The notes below the pieces were generated by a model that saw only the letters and a program-made list of their open reading frames with translations, made no database searches and had not been told where the DNA came from. Below are positions 1 to 10,860 of a stretch of DNA of 64,000 bases, piece by piece. Source of the stretch: Seminavis robusta (lineage: Eukaryota; Bacillariophyta; Bacillariophyceae; Naviculales; Naviculaceae); assembly GCA_903772945.1 (NCBI GenBank), contig CAICTM010000177.1, positions 34,699-98,698 of the forward strand. The letters are read 5' to 3'. Both the position numbers and the translations under genes were made by a program. The stretch's first letter is position 1. Each line of letters starts with the position of its first letter.

Positions 1-531
1 CCCGCTATCGAAATGCCAATTCAAGAAGCAATGAACAATGAAAAACCTGGTGACTAGTGGCAGTAGGGCTTGGAGGTGGACAATGATAGTGACCTCAGAC
101 TCAAACAAATGGTCAACGTCAAGACCAAATAGTAGCACCTGCATTTGTTTCCGTGTCAGTACGGAAATCATCAGACACGATAGGAGGCAGACAGGGAAGA
201 GGACGTGTGTCAAGAACTGGAAGTATTGTTCCGAAACATCGGCGAAACGAGAAAGGGTGCCATTGACCTCGTCAATTGACTTGCAGACTTTTCCAGACAT
301 TTTGTCCAACGCTTTGGCGCGCACCTGTGCAGATCGTTCCAAAGAACCGCCCAATGAATTCATGTCATACTTTAGCTGACGGGCACATCGCTCCGCCAAG
401 ACGTTTGCGTCGTCGGTGGTAGAACGATTGTTCTCGTCCTTTGAGCTACCGTTCACCAGGTAACACTCAATCTCCTTCACGGAAACACCGCTTGAGTTCG
501 TTTCGGCCATTGTTGATTCCTCAGCGGACAT
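1..531 (-). CDS. Partial two-TM membrane protein of unknown function (C-terminus beyond window)
   Basis: The frame is open from an ATG at 531 to the window edge, giving 177 codons without a stop; the C-terminus lies outside. A second in-frame ATG is at 510. The first 50 residues are polar and acidic. Residues about 45-95 are a charged segment that could form a coiled coil. Two hydrophobic stretches follow, around residues 105-122 (FLTHVLFPVCLLSCLMISVL) and 146-168. I recognise no family. The small-coiled-coil-plus-membrane-anchor layout would fit an endomembrane adaptor, but that is speculation. The start is chosen as the most upstream ATG; the segment beyond it towards 540 shows no coding character. 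Confidence 0.55.
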   Translation of the reverse strand, partial: MSAEESTMAETNSSGVSVKEIECYLVNGSSKDENNRSTTDDANVLAERCARQLKYDMNSLGGSLERSAQVRAKALDKMSGKVCKSIDEVNGTLSRFADVSEQYFQFLTHVLFPVCLLSCLMISVLTRKQMQVLLFGLDVDHLFESEVTIIVHLQALLPLVTRFFIVHCFLNWHFDSG

Positions 532-1574
532 GTTTCAGATGGAGTGCACGTTAGCCACTGTTCTTCCCAAGTTATGCAATGTTGTCGAGATGAAAAAGAA
601 TGAGAGCAGCCAAGTTGTTGTGGCAGAGGCAAACAAGTGAAGAAACGGCAGAGCGTCGCGCGGTTACTGGCCAATCAAAAGTATCTTTTGCCTCTTACGT
701 AGCGCTTCTCAAAACAAAGTTGGCTATCCGTCTATTCTAATCATGAAGAACATCAGGTAGAGCCAGCCAGGATTCATTGGTGTGCTGTCGATGTTGGGCA
801 GCAGGTTGAAGAGCTGTGTTCCGAAACGTAAAACTACGACTGTGGACGTTCCGTCGATTTAATGTTCCGAAACGTAAAACGAAAGGGGCTCCCGTACGGT
901 ACTGTAGATAGCAGCGATAGTCCACTCATCAAACGAGGGGTAGGCTGTGATAAAGATGGCCTTGTTGTGTTTACTGAATTGCTGTCCTGAGATACCATGG
1001 TCTTGACGTCACCGGCAGCGAAGTCGCACCGTCCCCGTTGCCCTGCCTTCCGACTACATGGCGTGCCCTTCCGACTACATGGCGTGCCCTTTCGCTGCCG
1101 TCGACCCAACTCGAACGAAAGAGCCCATGTAAGCATATCCGTACTGGACTTGTAATGACGGGTGTTTTCGGGGGATCCTCTACGATTCGTTCGTTGATGC
1201 CTTTCGGGTGCGTTCAATCTCGAGGCACTCTAGCTAGTCGTCTCGACTGTCACTCGACTCGACTCGTCGTCGCCATGAAACGAGTTTGCATCATCGACAT
1301 TCGTTTTGATGTCCTCATCCAACAAAGATTACGAAAGAAAATAGATTCTCTGATTACTGGTACAAGATGTGTTCGTATTGGTCCATCTGGACCACGACGT
1401 GGTGATACCGTACTGTAGCATCCTCGAACCGGAACATTGCGGGGAACCCTGATAAATCGCCGCGTTGTTGCAGCTCGAGGCCAAAACTCAGCTCGACTTG
1501 ACTCAACAACAGTACCGGTACGGTAGGTGCAGACCCTCAAAGCAGTCGAGAGCAAAGGACTATCCTCCAGAACA
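532..1574. other. Intergenic region, no gene seen
   Basis: No open frame here has convincing protein character. It holds a 17-bp direct repeat (GTTCCGAAACGTAAAAC at 818-834 and 864-880), a 21-bp tandem duplication near 1044-1085, and clusters of GACTCGACT-like motifs near 1250-1265 and 1490-1505. Confidence 0.6.
1044..1085. repeat. 21-bp tandem duplication
   Basis: Two head-to-tail copies of a 21-bp unit containing CTTCCGACTACATGGCGTG, followed by a partial third start (GCCCTTTCG). It lies in non-coding DNA about 0.5 kb upstream of the SNW gene. Confidence 0.7.
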
Positions 1575-1822
1575 ATGGTTTTGGCCAGTGAAGGTTCGAC
1601 AGTCGTAAAGGTAAGTGCAGCACGAGGAGGCTCAACATGTAAGTTTCAACATTACGTTAGGGTTAAGGCTTATGGTCTGGCCATTCCCAGATGACCCTCG
1701 CGGACAACCAAAGAAGACAGACGACCACACTAACACCAACCACCAAAACTACAGCGTTGAAGAGGACTTCGATAGAGGACAAAGAACCAAGACCACTCTT
1801 CTTGATTTTCGACAAAGTCACA

Positions 1823-3553
1823 ATGGCACCTGCTCTGACGCTTCCTCCTCCCCGGAACGCTCCACCCGGTACGCAACAACCAGCAGCCACCGCCGGCAAG
1901 AAAAAGGCACCGCCCAATAATACTAAGCCTCGCAGCAAGGCTCCATCGTACGCCGAACGGTGTTGTTTGGCCCGTGAAGCCGCTTCCAAAAATCCCGAAG
2001 AACGTCGCCGAGGACCCAAATTGTTTGTCCCCCGGTCTCTGCAAGACTTTGACGATGGTGGAGCCTATCCGGAGATTCATGTGGCGCAATACCCGAGACA
2101 CATGGGAAATCCTCATTTGAAAAAGACGGCCGGCAGTGGCGCCGCGGGGGCGCAGACCACCAGTAAGGCCATTGTGAGTGTCCAAGTGGACAAGGACGGT
2201 GAAGTGAGCTACGATGCCATTGTCAAGGGAGGGACCAATTCGGACAAGACGGTCTATTCTCGCTACGAAGATTTGGCCGCCAAGGAAGCCAAAGAAGAAG
2301 ACATTGCCTTGCCAACGGCCGAAGAAGAAGAAGCCACCACGGCCAAAACCAAGGCAGCTCTGGATATGATTTTGGGAAAACACACGGCACTGGACAAGCC
2401 ATCTGGAACCGCCATTATCAATGCACAGACGTCGCAAAATCAAGAAGCCAAGACACAATTTATCAAATACACTCCAAACCCCGATGCCCCTGGCTACAAT
2501 CCAGCCGCGGCACAACGTGTCATCCAAATGGTGCCCAAACAAGTCGATCCCATGATGCCTCCCAAACACAAACACATCCAAGCGCCACGAGGACCCGCCG
2601 AAGATCCCGTGCCGGTCCTCCATGCCCCTGCCAAAAAATTAACCAAAGAGGAACGAGAAGCCTGGAATATTCCATCTTGTATTTCTAATTGGAAAAATAC
2701 CCGAGGTTACACCATTCCACTCGATAAGCGATTGGCGGCCGATGGACGAGGATTGAGAGAACATACCATCAATCCGGATTTTGCCACCCTCAGTGAATCA
2801 CTCTACGTGGCGGAACGACAGGCACGGCAAGAAGTACGATTGCGAGCGCAAGTCCAAAAGAAATTGGCATTGCAGGAAAAGGAACGACGAGAAGAAGAAT
2901 TGAGAGAATTGGCCAATCAGGCTCGTCTCGAACGGAGTGGAGTCGTGGTGGCGCCTCCCAAGGGAGGAGGAGACGAATCGGATTTGGATGACGACGGCGA
3001 AGATGGCATCAAGGTACGAACCGTCCGTGACACTACTAATAATAGCAGTAGTGAACCAAGCAACGCACACAAAATTCCAGCGACAGACGACGAAGTCGCG
3101 GCCGCACAACGAGAAAGACTCCGTATGGCACGAAAACGAGAGCGTGAAAAAGAATTGCGCATGGAACAACAAAAGAAACAAAAATTCGAAGACGAGCGCG
3201 ATGTTTCCGAACAAATTGCTTTGGGCGTGCACCAAGGTACTGGTGCCTTGGCGGGAGAAGTCGATGCACGCCTCTACAATCAATCTGCCGGAATGGACAG
3301 TGGATTTGGACGGGAAGATGAATACAATACGTACAGCAAGCCTCTCTTTGACCGAACTGCTGGAGTGAGTGGTGCCAGTATTTACCGACCCAGTCGAGAT
3401 GAACAAGCCAATGCAGATGATCAATACGCCGAGCTCAAGGCGGGTGCCACATCCAAGTTTCAAGCTGGAAAGGGATTTGCGGGAGCCGAAGGGGGCATGG
3501 CGGTCAGTGCGGGTCCGCGTACAGGCCCTGTTCAGTTTGAAAAGAACAAGTGA
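1823..3553 (+). CDS. SNW1: SNW/SKIP domain protein (spliceosome / transcription co-regulator)
   Basis: A 576-aa SNW-family protein (human SNW1/SKIP, yeast Prp45). In that family it is a component of the activated spliceosome, associated with the NineTeen complex and Prp22, and also a transcriptional co-regulator; it acts in the nucleus. Diagnostic features are DDGGAYPEIHVAQYP near residue 75, the signature CISNWKNTRGYTIPLDKR with SNW at about residue 288, the following LAADGRGL, a charged helical region, and the C-terminal LYNQSAGMDSGFG block. Length is near the family norm of 530-570. ATG 1823 is chosen because the family begins just before a Pro-rich segment. The frame stays open to ATG 1691. 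A short upstream exon (ATG 1575, donor GTAAGT at 1611, acceptor CCCAG at 1690) would also join in frame and would add a non-conserved N-terminus. Confidence 0.93.
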   Translation: MAPALTLPPPRNAPPGTQQPAATAGKKKAPPNNTKPRSKAPSYAERCCLAREAASKNPEERRRGPKLFVPRSLQDFDDGGAYPEIHVAQYPRHMGNPHLKKTAGSGAAGAQTTSKAIVSVQVDKDGEVSYDAIVKGGTNSDKTVYSRYEDLAAKEAKEEDIALPTAEEEEATTAKTKAALDMILGKHTALDKPSGTAIINAQTSQNQEAKTQFIKYTPNPDAPGYNPAAAQRVIQMVPKQVDPMMPPKHKHIQAPRGPAEDPVPVLHAPAKKLTKEEREAWNIPSCISNWKNTRGYTIPLDKRLAADGRGLREHTINPDFATLSESLYVAERQARQEVRLRAQVQKKLALQEKERREEELRELANQARLERSGVVVAPPKGGGDESDLDDDGEDGIKVRTVRDTTNNSSSEPSNAHKIPATDDEVAAAQRERLRMARKREREKELRMEQQKKQKFEDERDVSEQIALGVHQGTGALAGEVDARLYNQSAGMDSGFGREDEYNTYSKPLFDRTAGVSGASIYRPSRDEQANADDQYAELKAGATSKFQAGKGFAGAEGGMAVSAGPRTGPVQFEKNK

Positions 3554-3766
3554 GGAAACGGGTGGCAAATGGTGGGGCCTCGTTGAGTGGACTCGTGACT
3601 AGTAGCTAGTAGTATGCTTCCTGAAGTGAATCCGATTCTTTGATGAATGCATCTATTCATGCCGAAGTCTTTAGCTTTATTCTAGTGTATTTCGATTTAT
3701 ATTCTCAAACGTAGGAAGTGCTTCTCCCATCGTGATGATAATCGGAATGACTTGAAGTGTTTGAGT

Positions 3767-4810
3767 TCAGTAGAGCACATCGACGAAGCCAGGGTTTTCA
3801 TTCACTGTGGGGACTGTGGGGGAAGCGTTCCCCTCGCCCTCGTTCACAGCCAACGAAGGTGATGCTATCTTCTTGCGTCGAAACCCGAGCACTTTGCGAA
3901 TCCAGGAAGCTGTCCGGCCACTGTCGTCGCTGGCAGAAGGACGTGCGTGATACAAGTCTAACCATTCCTGAGGCACAGCTTCCGGCTTCGATCCCGAGGA
4001 CCCTGGAGTGTAAATGGTGGTTTCGGGTGCCGTGTTGGGATGGGGCGTGTCAAAGCAAGAGGAGTAAGCGGTGGTCACCATCATCTTGTTTCCATAGAAT
4101 CCCACTGCAGGTGATCGAAAGGCACGTCCTTGACCTCCCACGGTGATGGGAGTCTTGGGGGGTCGTTGATTCTGCTCTTGCTGTTGCTTGAGACCGGGTG
4201 ATGATTTGGGATAAGGAGTCTTGCGAATACGGCGCATCTTGTTGTGGCTGATTGAGGCTGGGGACTGAAGCAGTGCTTTCTTGGGCGTGACAAACAGGAC
4301 CTTGCGTCGAGTGGCGATATAGTTGGGCTGTGTGGGAAACTTTTGAATTGGAGAAAACGTGAGCTCGCGCTTGGTCTTATTTGTTGTGGTGGTCGTGATG
4401 ATGTTGGGCACCGGCAGATTAGTTCCTGGCTTCATCTTGATGCTGTGAGTGAACGGAGTAAGACCCACACTTTCAAAGCTCGCGTCGTGATGGTTCAGAC
4501 TCGAATCCTCGACCTTGAAGATGCCGTCGGCTTCCTTTGCGAGACAATCGTCGTCGTCGTCAATGTCTGGGAGGAAGATCTTGGGCGAGGTTGAGCATTG
4601 AAGAGTGTTGTTGTCAGCACTGTGATGATTCAGGAATTCCAGTTCTTCAAAAGATAGGTTCGTGTACTCGTCTTCAAAGCGATCTTCCATCTGCGCCATT
4701 GAAGATACCAAAGACGGCGACTCCGTATTGAATTCCAGGTTGGCGGCCATGGGGTTGTCGGGACGGGGCGGCGGGGAGATGAACTCGTTGCTATTGCATT
4801 CGCACATCAT
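3767..4810 (-). CDS. S/T-P-rich, probably nuclear protein of unknown function
   Basis: A single-exon, 347-aa frame starting ATGATG at 4810. I recognise no domain. It is rich in minimal proline-directed phosphorylation sites (about a dozen SP/TP, for example FSPIQ, VTPKK, KTPYPKSSP, PPKTPIT, YTPGS). A basic stretch, KMRRIRKTPYPK, near residue 190 could be a nuclear localisation signal. There is an acidic run (DIDDDDD) near residue 80 and a basic cluster, VLGFRRKK, near the C-terminus. The composition suggests an intrinsically disordered CDK or MAPK substrate, which is inference. It converges with SNW1, leaving only 213 bp between the two stops. The frame is long, has no long competing antisense frame and has strong codon character, so I think the gene is real. 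Confidence 0.7.
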   Translation of the reverse strand: MMCECNSNEFISPPPRPDNPMAANLEFNTESPSLVSSMAQMEDRFEDEYTNLSFEELEFLNHHSADNNTLQCSTSPKIFLPDIDDDDDCLAKEADGIFKVEDSSLNHHDASFESVGLTPFTHSIKMKPGTNLPVPNIITTTTTNKTKRELTFSPIQKFPTQPNYIATRRKVLFVTPKKALLQSPASISHNKMRRIRKTPYPKSSPGLKQQQEQNQRPPKTPITVGGQGRAFRSPAVGFYGNKMMVTTAYSSCFDTPHPNTAPETTIYTPGSSGSKPEAVPQEWLDLYHARPSASDDSGRTASWIRKVLGFRRKKIASPSLAVNEGEGNASPTVPTVNENPGFVDVLY

Positions 4811-5453
4811 GGTCTCAAGGAAGGTCGTAGATGGATGGATGAAAAAGTATTGACGAAGAGGGCTTGCAAGTTCTCGAGAAGAGAAATTATGAATGAAATG
4901 AAGGACATAAAGGTATGCAACTGAGAAACGAAACCAAAAATGAAACCACCATTTCCCATTTTGATTTTAAAATCTGAAGTTAAACTTCGTCGATCAGGGA
5001 TCCAAGAAACCGTTTCTCTTCTATCTCCTCGTACCAGTCGTCTAATGATATTGTAGCCATTTTTTTTACTGTTGTGAGTTTGAAGTGTTTCAATGGCTTT
5101 TTGAAACAGTTTGATGTGGTGGCTTGATCACAAGGGAACTTGACTGTCACTCCTGCAAGCAAGCCTTGTAAAGCAGCTGAGCTGCAAAATTTGAGAACGA
5201 GGACTGACTCAGTCACCTGGGATGCAGATCGGACCCCCCAAGAAGAAAGGGTTGCAAACCGCATCATCTCTTGTGATTGTTGATGTCAGAATGATATAGT
5301 CAATCACAAGTTCGGCCCTCAAGAACAGCATTTGGCAGTAGCGGAAGAGTATCTGAATGACTTGATAGCAGCTTGATAGGATTCTGTTTTTGAAGGCTCG
5401 AATCTTTCGGAACCCTTCTGCTTTCCTGTCTTTACGACCCAATCTTCAGTATC
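4811..5453. other. Divergent intergenic region
   Basis: This region lies between the S/T-P-rich protein (-) and the HPPD gene (+) and presumably carries both promoters. It contains one doubtful small minus-strand frame, listed separately, and no RNA gene that I can recognise. Confidence 0.5.
4980..5267 (-). CDS. Doubtful small ORF, 95 aa
   Basis: A minus-strand frame of 95 codons. Its last 26 residues follow an internal ATG at 5060 preceded by an A-rich stretch (MATISLDDWYEEIEEKR...) and have a protein-like, acidic composition. The first 69 residues look random. There is no recognisable family. It could be a short peptide gene, a leader ORF, or chance. Low confidence. Confidence 0.17.
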   Translation of the reverse strand: MMRFATLSSWGVRSASQVTESVLVLKFCSSAALQGLLAGVTVKFPCDQATTSNCFKKPLKHFKLTTVKKMATISLDDWYEEIEEKRFLGSLIDEV

Positions 5454-8257
5454 ATGAATTGTCGACGCCCTTGTAGTTTTCTTTGGGGCCATATTTTGCT
5501 TGCCGCTGCTGCAATAACACTGGTGAGCACGTCTAGAATAGGTTGTAACGCCCTGAGCTCTGCAGTTCTCGATACAGTCAGAATAGCCAGGATGCAGAAC
5601 AAGGAAGAAAAGCGTCCACAAGTTTCCTTTTCCCATGTCCACCTCTATGTGGACGATTTGAAGGATCTGGAAGTCTACAAGGACCTGGAAAATAGACTGA
5701 ATGGTTTTGTAAAGGGCTGCAAAGAGCCGCTGGGCCAAGACATTCCCACACAACGAAGTGATTGGAAAGCTTTACAACCCGACCATTTTTCGTCCGACAA
5801 ACCAACGGCATTTGTTCCACAGAACCGGGATTTGGTCCAGCAGCTCTTGTCCGGCTTTGGCTTTCGTGTTACGGGAGCTCGCTATGCAACCAATGACGCC
5901 TGTAATACTCGTTCTGTATTGATCACTTCCAAGGATCCATCAGGTGTTCAATTCTTGCTGACCGCCAAGGATCCTGCTGCCGAGTCCAAGGAACACGATT
6001 CGTATCATCATTTTGATGCTGGTAAGGAGAACCTTCCGTGGCTTCATAGCGAGTTCTTGTTGCATTTTGCCCTTACCTCTCTTGATCTCTTGCCGTCGAT
6101 TCTCTAATAAGACTGTCTCGATCGATTCTACCAGTGCCATGCTGACCGTCCAGGAATTGCCGTCCTGGCATTTTTGGTCGAAGATGTGGATCTCATACAC
6201 CAACGCTACCAAAAACTCCACCCCAATTTGGTTGTTGGCATGTGGGATTATCCCCAAGACCATGTCAAGATTTTGGAAGTCTATGCTTATTATGGCAAAG
6301 ATTTGGAAAGCAAACAAGCGGACAAGGGCACCATCTTGCGGTTTGTCCAAGACAACCGACAAGGTGCCAATGAACAGGCTGGAAAGATTTGCCCAGTGCC
6401 TGGATTATCGCAAGTAGATGCCAAGTTTGATGACTTCACCCAGCCAGCCTATTGTGATCACTGGGTTTCTAATGGTAAGGCCAGTACCAGCCAGCTTTTG
6501 AGTACGTGGAAGTTGCGCATCTTTACAATCTTATCCTTTGTTTGCTAGTGTTTCATCGCAGAGAGTTCCTGGATACCCTATTGGATACTCTAGACTTTAC
6601 TCCAAAGGTATGCCGCTGGGTGCTGAAGACTGCCCGTTCTGTGATGTTGATTCTAATCGATTTACTCTTTGCTCGCGCCTCTGACTCAATGCCAAGGTGG
6701 ACTTTAATGCGGGAGTTGTGGCGGCCGGGGAAGCGCAAATTGAGAGTACCGTCACTGGAAATGATGCGGCCACTCTCGTAGACAATCTGAGCAAGGAGGA
6801 AGCTTTGAGGGATCAGAGCCAGGTTTACCTGCCCATCAACAATGCGCTGTCACAAGTAGGGTAAGTAGACCCACAAGAAAGGGCAACCCCCCCAAGGTTG
6901 ATGTGAAAACCTGATAGATTCCCGTGCGTTCACCCTCTCTCCGACACCAGACATGTCCATGGCTTCCTTGAAGAGCTGGGACAAGGTATTCAACACATTG
7001 CTTCCAGAGTGGACGATCTGGTGGCGTTTGTACAACGAGCCAATGATTCGCGGAAAATTACCGGCGAGGTGAGCGCTTTGAGCAACTGCTGTAACTTGCT
7101 GTGTCTCCTGGATTACTCACTCATCATCGGTCGCATAGGGTTTTACGTTCCTCCGCATTCCTCGGAGCTATTACGGTGTCGTGACTATCCCATTCTTGAT
7201 CAGTCAGGTTGGAAGCACTCAGTCGTCAGGCGAAGGTGGGAACCCTGGATTGTCGGAGGACAGTGCACGGGCTATCCAGGAAGCCTGCATCAAGTCCGAT
7301 GTAACATCGAAGGATGGAGCAGTTGATTTGGAACTGACACGACAAGAAATCTCCGACCGGCTTAGCAAAAACATGGCAGAAGAATACTCGAACGACTTCA
7401 ACATTCAGAAGGATGCAGTTCTAGATGCCATTCTTCACTCTCGGTATTCCAACCTCTACAGTTTGCTTCGCCATCACGTGACAGAGGAGACCTATCTTGG
7501 CATTGTCCGCAATCAGATTTTGGTGGATGTTCAGGTAAGACTGGTTCAAGCTGGATCAACTACATGAGTGGCGTACGGATTGCATACTCACCACCAGACC
7601 ACGTCAATCAAACAGGGTGACGATCTTCTCTACCAGATCTTCACAAGCAACGTCTTGCAACGTAACCCAGGAGACGAGGCTCCGTTCCTTGAATTCATCC
7701 AGCGAGTTTGCTCCGTTTGTACAGAGGAGAACGGCTGCGCGCAGAAGGTGAAGCCAGGTTGTGGCGGGTTTGGGTAAGTCAAAAGCCTCGGGCGCAGTCT
7801 CGTCTCAACTATGGCCTACTTTTCCATTTTCTCATCTCATCTTTCGATCTCGACAATTGACACTCATGGCATTCGTAGAATTCGCAACTTCTTGACACTG
7901 TTCCTGTCCATCGAGGTGAGCAAAGCGATGCAGGAGGTCTCGGAGGCAATGGAAGCGGGCGACCTTGCGCGTCAGCAGTACGCAGAACAAATGGTGGATG
8001 CTTTCACTCGGCAACTCAATGAAGCCAACCCAATCTTGACAGCCATTTCCGATGCCATGACCGACGAAGGGCGCATCTTGGAGGCTGTGGAGAAAGCTGT
8101 TGCCTCACAGGCTCCCGACGACGAAATTGCTGCCTTGCAGGCCAGGATGGAAGAGGCTGGGAAACGAAAGCAAGCCGGAAACGATGCCCTGATGGTATGC
8201 AGCGCACGCTACAATGAGCTGATGAAGTCTCTTCGCGAGGAGAGAGCCAGCAAGTGA
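5454..8257 (+). CDS. HPD: 4-hydroxyphenylpyruvate dioxygenase, enlarged form (8 exons)
   Basis: Exons 5454-6021, 6112-6474, 6549-6607, 6697-6860, 6951-7068, 7139-7534, 7616-7773 and 7879-8257 join in frame to a 734-aa protein. HPPD converts 4-hydroxyphenylpyruvate to homogentisate, for tyrosine breakdown and, in phototrophs, plastoquinone and tocopherol synthesis. The three iron ligands are visible: His306 (CDHWVSN), His400 (QGIQHIAS) and Glu582 (FLEFIQR). Other family marks are GFTFLRIPRSYYGVV, LLYQIFTSNV and the C-terminal GCGGFG-RNF block. Usual length is 380-450 aa. The excess is an N-terminal hydrophobic leader, about 100 extra residues between SYYGVV and LLYQIFT, and about 110 residues of helical, charged C-terminal extension. 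Intron 1 uses an AAG acceptor at 6111, because the nearby CAG at 6134 breaks the frame; intron 2 uses a TAG at 6548. The leader is signal-peptide-like but has no clear ASAF motif, so location is uncertain. Confidence 0.9.
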
Positions 8258-8743
8258 TTGAGCGTTCACCTCAAGCTGAGACAACCCGTTCAAAGATTTC
8301 CTCCAATGCTGATATATGTACAGGCACGCTAGCAGAGAGGACTACATCCAGAACATAGAACAATTAACAGCTAAAAGCAGAACACCAGCACGAATTGAAT
8401 CCTTGACTTCGCGTTGCCTTGTGTAATCGTCTGCACTCCTTCAGGCGTGAGGCCATCCATGCCCGATCGAAAGAGCCCGCTGCAAGTGGTGCTAGCTAAG
8501 CTACTAGTACTACTGACGTAGCAAAGGATTCTACATGAAGTGTCGCCAAGGTAGCGGCTTTGGAGGCCAGGGCGTTCCTGGTGAGCGGTTGAGGGTCTGA
8601 GCTACTGCTATGCTACAGCTACCCTATCCTTCTCTATGAAGTAAGAAAGGTTTTAGGTTGATTGGATTGGGGGTTGTTTTATTGATCAGATCAGAATCAC
8701 TAGAAGTCTTGCACCATTGATGATTGCACTACTAGTAGACAAT
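8258..8743. other. Convergent intergenic region
   Basis: Non-coding sequence between the 3' ends of HPD (+) and RPL24 (-). It presumably holds both 3' UTRs. Nothing else is recognised. Confidence 0.5.
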
Positions 8744-9443
8744 TTAACGTTGTGTGCTTCCTTTTCCTCCTCTGGATCCCTTTCCTCCCATGTGCTTGGG
8801 AACCTTTTGGAATGAGTGTGGCTTGGAACCGGCACTGCTGGATCCTTTTCCACTCTTGCCTTTGTTGGCAGCCTTCTTGGCCTTGAGCTCCTTGAGGGCA
8901 GCATCTCTCTGTGCGGTACGGACTTCACTCTTTTGGGACGCCTTTTTGCGGATCTCCTCGAGGGAAGCACCCACGACGGCTCTTTGTACCTTTCCAGTTC
9001 GAGTTCGCTTCTTCTTGGTGGTGGTTTCAGTGATACCCTTCTTGTGCAGACGACGCCAAGCTTGTGTCCATACCAATTTGGCGGCCTTTTTACGCTGAAT
9101 TGTCAGACTGAATGCCTTGGAGGAACCAAGCCAGATGGGCTTGCCATCACGACGAATCATGAGTTTCCCATTTCCAGGGTAGATACGGTACTCGGAAAGA
9201 GCACAAAGTTCCGCTGCAAATTGACATTACAGAGAGAGAGAGAGATGGTTAGACGAAGACAAGCACGTGAATCTATATCTACGAGTCAAGTTGGATGGAT
9301 GCTTGCAAGATGACCTTTGGCAGTGCTACCGTTTGAAGGCAACTCCACAAAGTCGCAAAAGCCTAGAGACCAGCCTAATACATCCCCTCCCATCCTCATC
9401 AACGCCGCACTAGCTATTTCAGCAACTCACTGTTAATCACCAT
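8744..9443 (-). CDS. RPL24: 60S ribosomal protein L24 (eL24)
   Basis: Two exons: a 13-nt first coding exon (9443-9431, MVIN plus one base) and 9213-8744, giving 160 aa. The joined N-terminus MVINTELCALSEYRIYPGNG matches the eL24 pattern (MxxxxELCxxSxxxIYPGxG), followed by RRDGKPIWLGSSKA, the basic RRLHKKG helix and a long Lys/Ala-rich tail. The family length is about 155-160 aa, so the protein is complete. It is a component of the cytosolic large ribosomal subunit, sitting at the subunit interface. The intron (9214-9430) has a GTGAGT donor and a TTTGCAG acceptor preceded by a CT-rich tract that reads as a GA repeat on the + strand. The tiny first exon, splitting right after the start codon, resembles the early-intron layout common in ribosomal protein genes. 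Confidence 0.95.
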
Positions 9444-10737
9444 CTTGACCGCTTATCGTTGTTGTTACCAAGAAGCCGAGAAGGATGAAGCAGCAAGCAT
9501 CAACAACAGCCGACAACGCAAAGCTGAAAGTGACAATGGCGGCAGTACTAAGCTCAACGGGTTAAATGCCGTAGAAAACTCAAGTAAGAGGTAACACTAA
9601 GTTTGTCATTAGAGTTTGAGCTATATTCCATCCCTGTGGGACTCGACTCGTCACTCGACTTGACTCAAAAATTGCTCGAGCAGCACCGAACTCGCTTCGT
9701 CTTCTCGCTTTTGCCCGCCTTTTCCCGGCTGTGGTAGGAAACTGCGTACAGCGTAGAACCTACGGCACCGACAAAGATCCAACCTCGATCGCCGGTCTGC
9801 AATCTGATTTCCAGGAACCTTGCATCCCTCCTCGAGGGAAGGATTCAATAATTCCTGGTGCGCTGCCAATGGCGGAATCAAAAATTTACTTTTTGGTTCC
9901 GACCATGACGGCAAAAGCGCATCGATGGGTTGTCATTTTAAAACTCCATCGAGTTTGTCGAGATGTCAGTCAGCCAATGGTGGTCAGTGTTGCATCCGAA
10001 AGGAGATTGTAGCGGCAGCTTTGTTTGCCTTCCCGTTCCGTTCTAATGGAAGGGATAGGGCTAACTTGGATGAAGCTGCATCCCCATTGGGATGATCGCT
10101 TGACCATGAGCATGCCGCGAAAGACGGCCATGGCTAGCCTGATTCCCCGTCAATCTTGTTGGCTCCTACATGCACCTTCTTGCCGGCAGTTACTCTTTGC
10201 CTACACAAGCTCCATCCATCTTTGATTGCGGCTCTGAGGTCTCTCTGGATTCAGCCCGACGATGTGGGTCTCTTGCCACTGTTGTGAGGCGCCGACAGTC
10301 CCTTGATTCGCTTAGAGAAGCAACCATGAAGGTGCATGCGGTTTGTCTCCCTTTGCTGTCTGGATTTGTACTGGCTTTCTTCGGAGATGTCGCTGGATGA
10401 AGTCGAAGCTTGATTGGTCCAGCTGGACACCATGGGTTTTTGGCAGCTCCGTGCATGTTATGGTAAAGGTCTTGGCGTGACATTGGTACGGGCAAGCGTC
10501 GAAAATTCCAAGGTGTCGAGCAAGGACAATCAAGGGAACCACCCAAGGAGCAGCAACACTCCTTCGTCGAATGATGGTGCTCCAAGTTCCGAAGAGATTG
10601 CCTCCAACGATGAAGATCTGGAAGCGCTGCTACGGAGGCGAGGCCATCTCACCATCCTTCGCTGCAGCAGGCAGCCAGATTTTCATCGTCCCCGGCAATC
10701 TTCTCAGGACTTTGGTGAGGCGGGCGGCACAACAAAG

Positions 10738-10860
10738 GCAAGCTCTTTGGTTTGATTGGTGGCACAATCTGCTCTTGTGTCATTGGTTTGGCCTGAGATC
10801 TTGGTTTCTTTCTTGTGTTGTCGGCTTAGTCAGCTCTGCACTCATCTCTGCTGTGACTTG
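10738..10860 (+). repeat. Diverged direct repeat, copy 1
   Basis: The segment starting GGCAAGCTCTTTGG and running through TTGATTGGTGGCACAATC closely matches the segment at 11231 for about 50 bp. It then matches with substitutions and small indels for a further 70 bp. The copies are about 493 bp apart in direct orientation. Neither copy preserves a reading frame shared with the other. Confidence 0.75.

Noticed and set aside
6112-6134. CAG at 6134 as the acceptor of HPD intron 1
   Set aside because: It would create an immediate TGA. The upstream AAG acceptor at 6111 keeps the frame and gives conserved sequence.
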